Shown here: positions 15,001 to 20,591 of the stretch, one piece after another
How positions within the stretch are numbered: the stretch's first letter is position 1
Layout of the letters: each line of letters begins with the position of its first letter
Assembly (NCBI RefSeq): GCF_012847295.1
Contig: NZ_JABBDY010000003.1
Coordinates: 726,766 to 790,765, forward strand
Length of the DNA stretch: 64,000 nucleotides
From: Microbacterium sp. MF43
GTDB taxonomy: Bacteria; Actinomycetota; Actinomycetes; Actinomycetales; Microbacteriaceae
Direction: 5' to 3'
Notes under the pieces: generated by a model
What the model saw: the letters and a program-made list of their open reading frames with translations, nothing else
The model's database searches: none
What the model was told of the DNA's origin: nothing
Made by a program: the position numbers and the translations under genes

Positions 15001-17868
15001 GCTGCCGAGAGCGACCGTCGCGCTCGTATCGGAGCGACCGGTCGAGACGAGGGCGACGGCACCGCCCGCGGTCGCGGCGCGGTCAAGCAGCACGCGCACG
15101 TCGTGCACGCCGAGCACGAGCGCTACGCCGGTGCCGGTCGCCCGCGCGGCGGCGGTCTGCGTCGCGCGGATGTCGAGGTCGCCCGAGAGCGCGAGCGCTC
15201 CCCCCGCCCTGGCTGTGGCAGACGTGTCGGCGGCCGACGAGACGAGCGACCAGCCGGACCCGCCGTCGGCGGCCGCACGGTGGTCGGTGGTCGCGCGGAC
15301 CGCGACGTCATCGGCGCCGGTGAGCGACGCGTTGCGGGCGAGCGTGCTGCCGGCGACATCGCGCACGAGGAGCGCGGCGACTCCGCCGTGCGCTCCGGTC
15401 GTGGTGGCCGAGGCGTCCACGACCGAGTCGGACCGGATCGTGACGTCGGCGCCGCCGACCGAGATCCGGCTGTCCGCGCCGAAGATCGCGGCGGTCTCGA
15501 GGAAGGCGCGACCCACGGCGACCGAGCCGGAGCCGGGTGCGGTGCCGAGTGCGAGGCTCGTGAGCTCTCCCGCGCCGCCCGATCCGCCGCGCACGCCGGC
15601 CGCGGTGACGCGGATGCTGCCGGACGCCGAAGCGACCACGAGCACGTCGGCGGCGTCGATCTGCTGGCGCCCTTCGACGACGGCGCGCGTGAGGCGGGCG
15701 AGGTCGACCTCGGCCAGCCCGGCGCCGCTCTGGTTCGTGGCGACGGCGGATCCCGAGGCGGCGTTGCGCGCCTCGATGCGCAGTGCGCCGGGCGTCGTGA
15801 TCGACGTCTCGCCGCCCACGCGCGTGATCGCCGTCGAGGATCCCTTGACGATCGCCGACGCGCCCGCGGCGACGAGGTCGGCGAGGGAGTCGCTGCGCAG
15901 CGTGACGTCGCCGCTCGCGAAGATGGCAGAGTCCACCACCGTGACGGAGGCGACCGACGTGCCGCGCGCCTTGTGCGCGCTGGCCGCGTCGGCGGTCAGG
16001 GTCACGTCGCCGGCGTGGATCGTCGCGCCGGTGACGGAGACGGATGCCGCGGCATCCGACTTCGCACTGCTCACGTCGCTGGCCGCCAGCGTGACCGCTC
16101 CGTCGCTCTCGGTGCCGCGCGTGTCGATGATCGCGCCGGTCTCGAGGGTGACGGTGCGCCCCTCGACCGTGAGGTTCGCGCCCGGCAAGGCGATCGAGCC
16201 CGTGAGCGAGACCGAGCCGGTGCTCTCGACGAGGGCGGCGAGCTTCGGGGCGAGTGCGGACAGGCTCGCGACAAGCGTGTCGAGGCGCACGCGCGAGCCG
16301 TCGCCCGAGAAGGTCGCGGTGCCGGTGAGGCCGATGAGCCGCAGCGCCTTCGCCGCGCCGTGGATCGCGAGCGCGAGCCCGACGATGCCGGTGAAGTCGA
16401 CCGTGAACTCGGCCGCGCCGTCGGCGCCGCGCACCACGACGGCCGAGAGGCCGCGCGCGTCGACCGACTGGGTCGCGCCCGAGGTCGAGGTGAAGACGAC
16501 CCGGCCGTCGCGCAGGCGGAGAGACCCGCTCGCGGCATCCGCCGACGTCAGCGTCAGCGTGGCCGTGCCGTTCTCGACGCTCCAGCCGAGGGCGGGAGCA
16601 TCGGAGCCGGCGGTCGGCGGCGGGGCGGCGGCAGCCGGAGGCGGCGCCGCCGACGTCGTGGTGTCCGTCGAGGCGGTCGGAGTGGTCCCGGTCGCGGCGG
16701 GCTCTCCTGCGGCCGGCGCCGCCGGGGTCGCCGGGGCGGGCTCAGCGGGAGCAGCGGGTGCAGCCGGCTCGGCGGGCGCGGCGGGCGCGGGCGCGGGGGC
16801 GGGAGCGGGCTCCGGGGCGGGCAGCGCCGAGGCATCCACTCCCCACGACTCGCCCGCTGAGAGCGTCTCGTCCATCAGGCCCGAGCCGTGGCCGGCGCCG
16901 AGCGCGTGGCCGATCTCGTGGCGCACGACCGTGAGGAGGTCCATGCGCGACCATCCCCATCCGGCGGCGTCGTCGTCGATGACGATCGAGCGCCCGGAAG
17001 CGAGGCCGAGCGTCGCGCCGTCGAGCTGGCCGATCGAGGCGGAGATGCCCGAGACGTCGGCACCCGTGGCCGCCCACTCGGACGTCGCTTGGCCGACCGC
17101 GGCCGAGAGCGCGCCCTCGGTGAGCGCCTGGTCGGCGCCGACTGGGTCGCTCGGGAGGCTGTCGGCGGTCATCGCCTCGGCGCCGGGCGCCGGAGTCGGA
17201 GATGGCGTCGGCGTCGGAGTCGGCGTGGGCGTCGGAGTCGGCGTGGTGACTCCGACGCCGTCGCCGCCGATCGTGGCGCCGCCGTTCTCCATGGGGCACG
17301 AGATCGAGGCGGGCTGCCCGTTGGTGCCGCCGACCGTCGTGCACTGGCTGGTCGAGAGCGCCTTGGCGAGCGCCTCGAGCGCCTCCTGAAGCTTCTTCTG
17401 TGCCTCGGCCTGCGCCTGCGCGGCCTTCTGCGCGGCGGTCTGCTGGGCGATCCACTGCTGGATCACGGCCTGCTGCTGCGCCTGCTGCCACGCCTGTGCG
17501 TCGGCGATCTCCTGACGGCGCCGCTGCTCGGCGGCGAAGATCGCGTCGATCGCGGCGCGCGCCTCGGCGCGGGACTTCGTCTGCACGACCACGACCTGCG
17601 CGTCGCGAAGACGGATGACGGTCGGCTCTCCGGGCTGGACGGCGGTCGGCTGCGCCGGCTGCTGCGGTGCGGTGCGCGGCGCCTGGGCGACGGGCTCGGT
17701 GACGAGCGCGTTCGCCGGCGTGGCCCCCATCGTGACCACGAGCGCGGCCGATACGATCACTGCGACGAGGCCGGGTCCCGGGCGCCCGGAACGCGCACGC
17801 TCAGAGCGGCGTGCGCGTGCCGCCGGACGCGAAAGCGCAGTCCGACGTACGAAGTCCCGGAATGACAA
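1..17868 (-). CDS. Giant exported repeat protein with metzincin-type zinc motif (3' end outside window)
   Basis: One minus-strand frame stays open for 5,956 codons and continues past the left edge. I chose the TTG at 17868, which has GGGG a few bases upstream. The alternative GTG at 17760 would remove the Arg-rich n-region. Residues 1-54 form an extended signal peptide with a core at about 34-50 and a likely cut after ANA (52-54). Next come a Gln/Ala-rich helical segment (98-173), a Cys pair, a Thr-Pro linker (204-226), and a short metalloprotease-like core with HEIGHALGAGH at 317-327 and a Met-turn-like LMD at 331-333. A Pro/Ala linker covers about 350-420. An Ala/Ser-rich beta region and a ZU5-like stretch (GALPADAW, HFSDY) precede about thirty beta-rich repeats. 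The HExxHxxGxxH plus Met pattern is that of metzincins. Proteolysis, adhesion or both is inference. No anchor is visible because the C-terminus is missing. Confidence 0.85.
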   Translation of the reverse strand, partial: MSFRDFVRRTALSRPAARARRSERARSGRPGPGLVAVIVSAALVVTMGATPANALVTEPVAQAPRTAPQQPAQPTAVQPGEPTVIRLRDAQVVVVQTKSRAEARAAIDAIFAAEQRRRQEIADAQAWQQAQQQAVIQQWIAQQTAAQKAAQAQAEAQKKLQEALEALAKALSTSQCTTVGGTNGQPASISCPMENGGATIGGDGVGVTTPTPTPTPTPTPTPSPTPAPGAEAMTADSLPSDPVGADQALTEGALSAAVGQATSEWAATGADVSGISASIGQLDGATLGLASGRSIVIDDDAAGWGWSRMDLLTVVRHEIGHALGAGHGSGLMDETLSAGESWGVDASALPAPEPAPAPAPAPAAPAEPAAPAAPAEPAPATPAAPAAGEPAATGTTPTASTDTTTSAAPPPAAAAPPPTAGSDAPALGWSVENGTATLTLTSADAASGSLRLRDGRVVFTSTSGATQSVDARGLSAVVVRGADGAAEFTVDFTGIVGLALAIHGAAKALRLIGLTGTATFSGDGSRVRLDTLVASLSALAPKLAALVESTGSVSLTGSIALPGANLTVEGRTVTLETGAIIDTRGTESDGAVTLAASDVSSAKSDAAASVSVTGATIHAGDVTLTADAASAHKARGTSVASVTVVDSAIFASGDVTLRSDSLADLVAAGASAIVKGSSTAITRVGGETSITTPGALRIEARNAASGSAVATNQSGAGLAEVDLARLTRAVVEGRQQIDAADVLVVASASGSIRVTAAGVRGGSGGAGELTSLALGTAPGSGSVAVGRAFLETAAIFGADSRISVGGADVTIRSDSVVDASATTTGAHGGVAALLVRDVAGSTLARNASLTGADDVAVRATTDHRAAADGGSGWSLVSSAADTSATARAGGALALSGDLDIRATQTAAARATGTGVALVLGVHDVRVLLDRAATAGGAVALVSTGRSDTSATVALGSARLSSLAAPVRLLAGLGGAAGPAAAAGALAVKAVSVYGAAAAVVLADVTTTLGSGLADGIDPLRAAGTVVLSAVSTGSGSAGGRGLDTTASDAYVLPLVHRTAFVDVNDPVFAGDDVLVQAGRGPPAAGTATATADVDLDATITLHDPLSTLTISNPAQTPAITPPAGAVLVSARTGGSLTFGNATLTFAAGALPADAWVVMSARSGLVRGLVTTSSVFELHAFDARTGAEITTFLVDPTLAIAVGAAGSGSRIWYVAPDGALQAMTTTFDPRTGTVTAVLPHFSDYVAGSPLAGLLGLLVQQLQSYLSNQNYTQDLGDLDLGDAFTLTDLTLTIATLSATAPYTGSATLSGGLALDLSVGSLRITATAAISATYTLSGAASLDAGSLLIQVEPLGSADSFGIAISSGGGEIAVLEVAAATLSQSGADLTVTATGVSASIGGEVEITGGALTLISRDDTGDVEFSLTGGTVTTTQAGLTLTSGELTYSGSAGLVLAADLALVIAGTALTGSVRITRAAGITTLTVTDLTATLTAGSEQSAVLSGGSGTLVLGGTGVTGSLAVTVVATGLLTATLAGRLDVDTGAGTTAVAVAARGLSLDLGDGMAVSGAVVGLYLEADAGGTRVALDATGTVSLDGWDGVSLGGTLRVRVNGFTGPVDETVALADGSGDVVIAFAAGEEGSFEGTGLTLVILGQSMTADLVFTSTSTGYTVEVSNLDLAFGDGTATVARFTGGGDLTMDAGELTAELDGTLRITVPGLGFTGALTLDLSTVAGDEHVTVTGSTVSLTLAGQTIVFTSFEVARTTTGGVSRTVITVDGGSFSITSGATSLLAVSALTGSLTITSAGLAGRLSAGLSTAVPGFTFATTVGLAVNTGSAAVGDLPAGPYLRVEAVGTTITVGGQALTGDVVFERGVDADGATILRAGIAQGSLVFAAGTTTVFSVSGATGALVVTSTGIAASLAGTITVALPQISFTGALAVRLNTTGESVDSTVRVGTADIALVLPTGDGSYLQLTGTDVVLTVAGQRLTGTFTIEKNAGTVTIAIAGGSLRFGDGVVTVTGITASLTVGATGVWGSFSGAPTLAIPGVTLTAASLTVEINTDASAHDSLAAHSFRIGATSLTVAVAGVAISGTIWFARTVVSGVASYRLDVSAGRVTFGPVATPYVDVTGVTGSFLLGPTGVAGSVTASAALAVPDLVSITTDVALLINTTPSAVTVNATALPAGPYLRVQVDDLTAQIAGGRLEGSFAFTRSVDATGAAEIVVAMTGVDVYLSTSDADPSLFDGEGAFLIRSTGVAGFLSGSASLGGGTVSAEGSVLLEVNTTPAAIDTSVLVGGKSLVFKLSAPAPGGTIFRLSVSNLTLTIGDFVTIEGNLTFSDTVIDGRVVRVVAATGLTIFLGRGPAFLESGALNPLAMGVLLSDATIGLIETEAGHALVATGAVSLVGVPGVTISGTTSVRVNDTSLAWSTTIEIPGSTEPGVVVDFADGGPVTQFTVTDATLAFGGQSLSGTFGFDRSGGDLTLSVDDGELAFGDAVQFGEITGDLVVRADGVAGALSATVTIAALGVDEVLAAVEINTAPAAVTVDATTLPAGPYLRASLSGLDLDVLGQSIRADIAVERLTSGGATTTIVGLADVAFFFGDDGGTEGDLTDDLGVRLTGGSGILVVTATGLAGRITGNVTVRLGADAQLNGALALTLNTTATRVQASVTVGTTAQTLDVAAGPYLRFEGTGLELVVLEQTLRANVAIERVTPLTEAGIPDASKTVLRIAATDVELSLGGGALALTGGTALILLTSAAGGSAFAGRISGTLALDVPGVVFSGGLAVEFSTAVGAVDEEFQVDGETVTLQLPPGGVNGYFRLAGTGIVLTIGGQSLTTDLDVTDSAGALTLVLRNTRLVLGGSTPLVTLEQPASGTGSTATIVLAPTGTFGAITVGVTFEVSDISVSGTVTIAFNTTGAAQTVAGWTDPLPAGLVRVGGENLVITVFGQSLTGDATFEQVTTAAGATVTRVGLSDVALTLGPLTASHGTGLLVITEAGVAGSLAVQIAVAGGSAFSLSGAFELEVNTTGDRVTETLAVGGGTVSLDVAAGPFVRVAGTGIVLTVLSQQIRADVAFERATSYGADGVAGGSDDSTLTRIALANVEVAIAAGTARLSLTGGEAVFVLPSTGGLAGRISGTVALSGVPGVTLGGTLVLEVNTTAARVNETVRVGTGTVTVDVPAGGSGGYLRIAGTGVQIGVAGQTIAGDVVIVKSTSELTLTIANGVIRFGTPTSPLVSVTAITGSFRLTPTGMAGSVSAALAVTVPGLAITGDVAVQVNSGTATVVLDEGETTEVSLAPGLKVEVTGAQLTVAGQSLGAARVLISRTPAGEVAIAVTDLTLQLGTFVNVTATHHWAGALLVTSAGIAASFSGSTTGVFTLPGLTLGGDVELAINTTTAAVRRTDLGIDVPAGPFLHVAITGGVLGVTGGPSFSGNFLLSRVVASGVTTIAFSDVTVSLTPEGESSAVGITDGVGAFLLTANGIVGTFSGAVAVAGGGLDADATVAVRYNGTPDAIDQTIVVGGISVPLTFAADEVAGSSPFIALTVSGSIKLGDFVEIIGSLEFSGAEISVSGLTVFVGQGPGFVDGDARNPFAVGLFLTNVTGFAKGTAGSRVVAISGTVELVGIPGVTLGGTAWISYNETTTEQVLGAGDDAVTVAEGAAGAPHILVIGDLALGVAGQELTGTLAIETLAGGGLRIKFGSAARDGGAPLTLDLGNGVSVATIATGELELTAAGLAAVLTATLTLNAGTAFDLDGTVVLQLNTATTARTVQGVVLPPSSVRVQVGSLATPAQLKIGEQTLNGVFVFSQVRGPVAPGAPAGTPAPSTTVILASALTLSLGTATAGVRLTDGSAVFVMTADGIAGRVGGTVRFVVPGDVVQFSGTFTVAVNSGPDIDETLELDGTTIVLDLPAGPYLRVEGTAVAIVVAGQRLSGDFTFTQSGAGTTATTEITVTSARAAFGDGTTEFVALTGGTGSFTLSGTGVEGTIAGTVTLTLPGVLVDGDFSVTLDTTDPANSSLAVTGENITITIGGFELTDGEVAFSQRSVGGVRIVEVAVAATADFGGPIGEIGLSGALQIGPAGLAGVLSIDGATLSLGGGVTVAATALRFELNRSTQAVVLADGTTRLEAGPYLRLAGEGIAIVIGDVTLTASLLFQQATTSTGATRTVVAVSGGAVKLGDDDPILTGVDGLIVLTSAGMAMQIAGTLDLGALLPDGVTIAGSFAVSMNQSASRITESVSVGGRSVSLDLEGSLGIRVSGTGVTLAIAGQSLSGDFAFQRSGATTKILLANVSLRIGDGGSDILTLTGGSGEFTLAAAGMSGTVSGTVSLTVPGVTASAAMVLTVNTATSTFSLGVTGLVLDIAGQQLRGDFTFAQAGAGTARVISVSAENVRLFLGDPKGAGDADDVGLRLTNGHGAFLLTSAGMAVDITASVSLVGLGAVPFTLGPDLAIQLQINTAPTAVKTTVGSIALDLPAGRFVRVEITGEISVFAQTISGTFAFEQVQGAGPDRRAGTADDVKVLRIAATNVALFVGDDGGTPGAAAADVADDTGIRLSGGTALLLLTSEGFGGSISALASIRLGAAIQASATVRVDISNMRRTVGGKVVPVAVDEEFIVGGETLRLTLPAGPYLKVGVTGLSLVIAGQQLTADVSYEKVTSVGADGAFGGSGADLDVTTQKIRFANVGLRLGSPDRDVVIVRDGSGAFDIVAKTSTAAGGIAGRIQATVELLIPGVSFSGTLEVQVNTLAAAYDLDGTIIQTGIAVAGLDVSLEVMGQRLTGDFAFAKNSSTGAITLGLKDVELALGDGSQTYVTVTISSGALLVTRSGIAGAIAASLVLNPAVLPGVTIDADVIVKINNTTADVSTTVQVGPSLVPLVVAKNTLVVQVGRTGDAAEVTILGQTLRGVALFEQKKTATGTKIVRIAFTEVELFIGDDRGDGVDAADDATPNDVGLRLVNGGGAFLITPNGMAGEIFGAVSLRGLPLTITAELSLQLNSIVVGGQGVIVNEVFQFAGVNVLTTTDGTASRAEVQRIIVDAPSGTFTLAIDADLDGSIELAEISASIAVGADATTVQTAVDALLGAGVATVSENADGYTVTWAADGNRPVFQANVRVLSLPKGPFIRVAAKNIQIGIGGSGGISIRADFAFERIGTAPNQVTKIALANVSLDSSQSIGGTNPGIVGGSGFLVVFSPGATTSTSPSATTTTGGVAGIITGRAQTASGSFALNASVGFTINTTGADVTQSIIVGDETLTIDLEEAPRFQFIVQDLSFNFGGVLAIKAGQFAISSDAFTGTGLEIFIGSGVNDDGTIRSDAMGVLIKNASVAFKKGATAADGWAMRVTGTIALLGLDGLGISGTVSFQVNTSSTLSFTLADMGTMTGAVAPGAFSFLASNVVITAGDVVTLGGSLRLGRSPDGTLDLSLWNATALVKSGGTNIVSLAGFATFTISPLTGFQLGSFRVSSFALFPTAPPTPPTPEDLPVIVSADLATPVRNSVYSGTSLTTLEVTFRTTDGAINAGTVTDIGHEIEVTVAGASGTWTVNPVPTAVAGKANTWLYTISGPALPSTAIVTVKFLAGSVTATYDGSLIAPLVGEQETFYVFVPAAPGQKPGPVASLAVASVSQTQLNAQGYIDVTYTSLPATAGGTADPIIKSIIESNPLAPFTISGLVGDLALNGSTPILVGAPLLIAGAAANATSVTYRYFLRDKNPGNTLGLFTGSGNITITMTAGRIASGSSSAPVYNTSQSLTLAVTAGTVGERAENAPIALGPLTLQGPTVGLGGFGFADGKVLVSVILGVQRASLAFGGNPTTGAPSTAQTQSGVTVDLIGVMGSFELAVDVFGLLGGDVDIRLTGKWGLQVSALDAQIPNVARLQATGVKVNYDPKGAADQEIVRINTATITFPTFGITGSLRPYNPATRSNIDTPPAGVDVIPGLIVYGDGFKLGTAELAYGLPPTTGTPDPGNALT
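1500..13970 (-). repeat. Array of roughly thirty diverged beta-rich protein repeats
   Basis: Within the giant gene a unit of about 125 residues recurs, mostly every 370-470 bp. Each unit follows the order NTT..V, then PAGPYLRV, then AGQ-LTGDF-F, then a TGG-GAFLLT-like strand, then GVAGRISGTV and VPGV-FSGTL. Copies of PAGPYLRV-like sequence fall near 12350, 11330, 10210, 9830, 8730, 7650, 6145, 4460 and 4000. The units are diverged at the DNA level, so this is an old duplicated array and not a recent tandem amplification. Some units carry an insert with VDADGA or a GDDGGTEGD-like acidic loop that resembles a calcium-binding turn. Confidence 0.75.
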
Positions 17869-18028
17869 CGTGCCCCTACCCCCACAGGTATCGGCCAGCC
17901 CCGGCGCCCAGAACGCCCTCGAAGAGGCTGACAAGCGCCGAGTATGGCACTGCGCCCCGACGCTGTACAGAGTGCGTTTCGCAATTTGACCATCCGCCGG
18001 CGTGTCGTCGGGGGGCGGATGCCTCGGC

Positions 18029-19324
18029 TCAGCCGGTTCCGCGGGCGAGGGTGCAGTCGTTCGATCCCAGCGAGGGGGCGGCTCCGTCGCCGATCACGAT
18101 GCCGTGCGAGACGTCGCGGCAGGTCGCGTCGCTGACCGAGCCGGCGGACTCTCCGCCGAAGATGATGGCGGCCGAGCTCGGTCCGCTGATCGTCACTTTC
18201 TGTACTGCCGGGGCGGCCGAGGCATCCGCTTGGAGCCCGACCGTGCCGCCCGTGATCGTGCTGCCGACGATCGCGGGGGTCGATGTGCCGGCCGCCGCGA
18301 CGCCCACGGTGTTGTCGGTGAACGTGCTCGATGCGACCGATCCGCTCGTCTGGTCGAGAAAGACGATGCCCGCGCCGGCGTTGCCGCGGAACGTCGATGA
18401 CTCGATGCTCACGCGATGTCCGCCGGTCACCGCGAGACCCGCCCACGCGTTGCGGTCGAACAGGGAGTCGGTGATCTCGAGGGTGGTTCCGCGTCCTGAC
18501 CCTTCGGCACCCTGGGCCGACAGGTACACGCCCGCTCCCCCGGCGCTGTCGCCTTCGCCCTCCGTCGCGGCGCCGGTCACCCGGACGCCGTTGAGCACGA
18601 TGGATGCCGACGGCCCGGCGACGACGCCCGAGGACGGGTCGCCGAGTCCGAGCTGCAGCGTGAGGGCTTCGAGGCGCACGAGGCCGTCGGTCACGACCAT
18701 GATCGCCGCGTCGGGCGCGGTCGATCGCAGAACCGTCTCGTCCCGTCCCGACCCGCGCAGGGTGATCCCCGCGAGGAGCACGAGCGTCGCGTCGACCTCG
18801 GTCTGGGGGGCCAGCTCGATTGTCGAGCCGTCGGCGGCGCGCGCGAGCACGTCGAGCAGGTCGTCGCCGGCGGCGAGCTCCCACACGCGCGCCGTCTGCT
18901 CGACCGTGCCGAGGACGGATGCCGAGACCCGGCGCCACACGGCGGCCGCGATGGGGGTCTCGGGTTCGATCCGCGCGAGGCCGCTCTCGAGGTCTTCGGT
19001 GAACTGCTCGCGATCGCAGCCGAGTTCGTCCCTCGTCGCGCGAGCCGACGTGACGGCGTCGGTGATCGCGTCTCCCGACGAGGTCGGCGCCGGCGCCGGG
19101 GTCGCCGTCACGCCCGGCGCCGGGGTCGCCGAGGGGTCGAGGCCCGGCAGCTCGTATTCCGCGACGAGATCTCCGGCGGCCGTCACGATGCTCGACGCGG
19201 CGTCGGCGCACGCCTCGAGCCGGGCGACCTCGGTCGACGTCGGCGAGGGCGCCGGCGCCGCGGTGCATCCCGCGAGCAGGGTCGCCAGCACCAGCAGAGC
19301 GACGGCGGAACGGGAGCGGATCAC
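18029..19324 (-). CDS. Secreted lipoprotein with right-handed parallel beta-helix
   Basis: This 431-residue lipoprotein starts at the GTG at 19324. The start is chosen because it puts a textbook signal (RSRSAVALLVLATLLAGC) at the N-terminus, with the lipobox LAGC and acylated Cys at residue 20. Longer upstream starts give non-signal sequence. A Pro/Ala/Thr linker near residue 60 precedes an alpha-helical part. The second half has beta-helix rungs of the NosD type: DGSTIELAP, GITLRGSG, SASIVLNGVRV, HRVSIESSTFRGNAGAGI, SSTFTDNTVGV. Such folds bind or cleave carbohydrates or serve as surface scaffolds, and no catalytic residues are evident. It lies upstream of the giant repeat gene on the same strand, with 160 bp of unannotated sequence between them. 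A shared role at the cell surface is inferred only from this position. Confidence 0.8.
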   Translation of the reverse strand: MIRSRSAVALLVLATLLAGCTAAPAPSPTSTEVARLEACADAASSIVTAAGDLVAEYELPGLDPSATPAPGVTATPAPAPTSSGDAITDAVTSARATRDELGCDREQFTEDLESGLARIEPETPIAAAVWRRVSASVLGTVEQTARVWELAAGDDLLDVLARAADGSTIELAPQTEVDATLVLLAGITLRGSGRDETVLRSTAPDAAIMVVTDGLVRLEALTLQLGLGDPSSGVVAGPSASIVLNGVRVTGAATEGEGDSAGGAGVYLSAQGAEGSGRGTTLEITDSLFDRNAWAGLAVTGGHRVSIESSTFRGNAGAGIVFLDQTSGSVASSTFTDNTVGVAAAGTSTPAIVGSTITGGTVGLQADASAAPAVQKVTISGPSSAAIIFGGESAGSVSDATCRDVSHGIVIGDGAAPSLGSNDCTLARGTG

Positions 19325-19514
19325 ACGCGGGAGCCTAGCCGCGCGCCGCCCCCGCACCGCTTCACCGATCGAATTCCGCGTCGCGCATATATCCCTCGCG
19401 CGGGGTCGCGCGCGCACGCGTGCGAGGAATCGACGCGTTCCGGTGCGCTCCGACGATGCCGGGTGTACTCTCCTCGCACAGGCTCCTCTGCGACCCGGAA
19501 GCGAGGTGCGCGCC

Positions 19515-19898
19515 ATGGCATCGAAGACGATGTGGATCGCCAGCGCCGCGATCGTCGTGGTCGCCTCGGCGGCCCTGCTCGCTCCCACCATCGCGTCCGG
19601 CGTCCCGACCGTGCCGGGGTTCTCCTCCGTGGCCGACCCCGGCAAGCACGCCGATGGTCCGGGCAACAACGGCCAGGGCACGGCGTGGGGACACCACAAG
19701 GACTCCGACGAGTTCCCCGGCGACAACGGCCGCGACAACGGCCGCGGCAACGGCCAGGGCAAAGACAAGGGCGATAAGGACGACAAGCGGTCGGACGGTT
19801 CCGGCGACGACGACCAGGGCAACGGGTGGGGTCACCACAAAGACTCCGAGAACTTTCCCGGCAACAACGGTCGCGGCGACTCCGACGACGACGACTGA
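19515..19898 (+). CDS. Small exported Asp/Gly/Asn-rich protein with two WGHHKDS motifs
   Basis: This 127-residue protein starts at the ATG at 19515, with a GAGG-type ribosome site about nine bases upstream. Residues 1-28 (KTMWIASAAIVVVASAALL) form a signal or anchor helix. The remainder is low-complexity and very hydrophilic. Two related blocks contain NNGQG-AWGHHKDSDEFPGDNG and QGNGWGHHKDSENFPGNNG, separated by a charged linker rich in Lys and Asp. The protein ends in GDSDDDD. The paired His and Asp clusters suggest metal binding, perhaps calcium or zinc, but this is inference. I do not recognise the family. It is transcribed divergently from the lipoprotein gene. Confidence 0.7.
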   Translation: MASKTMWIASAAIVVVASAALLAPTIASGVPTVPGFSSVADPGKHADGPGNNGQGTAWGHHKDSDEFPGDNGRDNGRGNGQGKDKGDKDDKRSDGSGDDDQGNGWGHHKDSENFPGNNGRGDSDDDD

Positions 19899-19901
19899 CC
19901 T

Positions 19902-20591
19902 CTAGCGCGGGCCGCCCGGCGCCGTGATGATGCGGGAGACGGATGCCTCGCCCACCGGCGCCTGAGCTGCGAGCGCCGGCCCGAGCCCGATGTCGACGAG
20001 CACGATCTCGCCGGCCAGCTCGGGTCCCCGCCCGGTGACCAGCCCGGCCTTCACGGCGCCGAAGGTCACGGTGGTGGATGCCGCGAGCACGGCGTCGCCG
20101 GCCCCGCCGCTGTCGGGATGCAGCCCGCTCGGCAGGTCGACCGCGATGACGTGGCGCAGCAGCGGGCGCAGTCGCAGCACCGCGTCGCGTGCCGGTCCGC
20201 GCAGCGCGGGGTCGGCGGTGACGCCGATCCCCAGGATCCCGTCGAGGACGAGAACGCGACCGGATGCCTCGGCCACCGCGTCCTCGATGCTCACGCGCCG
20301 CGCGCCGGCGCGCTCGGCTGCCTCCCATGCGCCCTCGTGCACCCGGCTGCCGACCGTGAGCACGTCGACCGGAACGTCATCGGCGAGCTCGGCCGCGGCG
20401 TAGAGCGCGTCACCGCCGTTGTCGCCGCTTCCCGCGAGGACGAGCACGCGACTCACGCCGTCCACCTGTTCCCGCGCGATTGCGGCCAGCGCCGAAGCGG
20501 CCCGTCGCATGAGCGGCACGCCGGCCTCGAGCAGCGGCCGCTCCGCCGCACGCACCTGGTCGGCCGTGTAGGCCGGCACGACCTCCCTCAT
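19902..20591 (-). CDS. nnrE: NAD(P)H-hydrate epimerase (YjeF N-terminal domain only)
   Basis: This 229-residue protein interconverts the R and S forms of damaged NAD(P)H hydrates so that a dehydratase can repair them. The YjeF-N fold is visible: RAAERPLLEAGVPLMRRA at the N-terminus, the nucleotide loop VLAGSGDNGGDALYAA, VLDGILGIG, and AVDLPSGLHPDSG with the conserved Asp. The ADP-dependent dehydratase half is absent from this polypeptide and from the window, so it is presumably encoded elsewhere. The ATG at 20591 overlaps the stop of the upstream YihY gene (ATGA), which indicates translational coupling. Confidence 0.85.
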   Translation of the reverse strand: MREVVPAYTADQVRAAERPLLEAGVPLMRRAASALAAIAREQVDGVSRVLVLAGSGDNGGDALYAAAELADDVPVDVLTVGSRVHEGAWEAAERAGARRVSIEDAVAEASGRVLVLDGILGIGVTADPALRGPARDAVLRLRPLLRHVIAVDLPSGLHPDSGGAGDAVLAASTTVTFGAVKAGLVTGRGPELAGEIVLVDIGLGPALAAQAPVGEASVSRIITAPGGPR

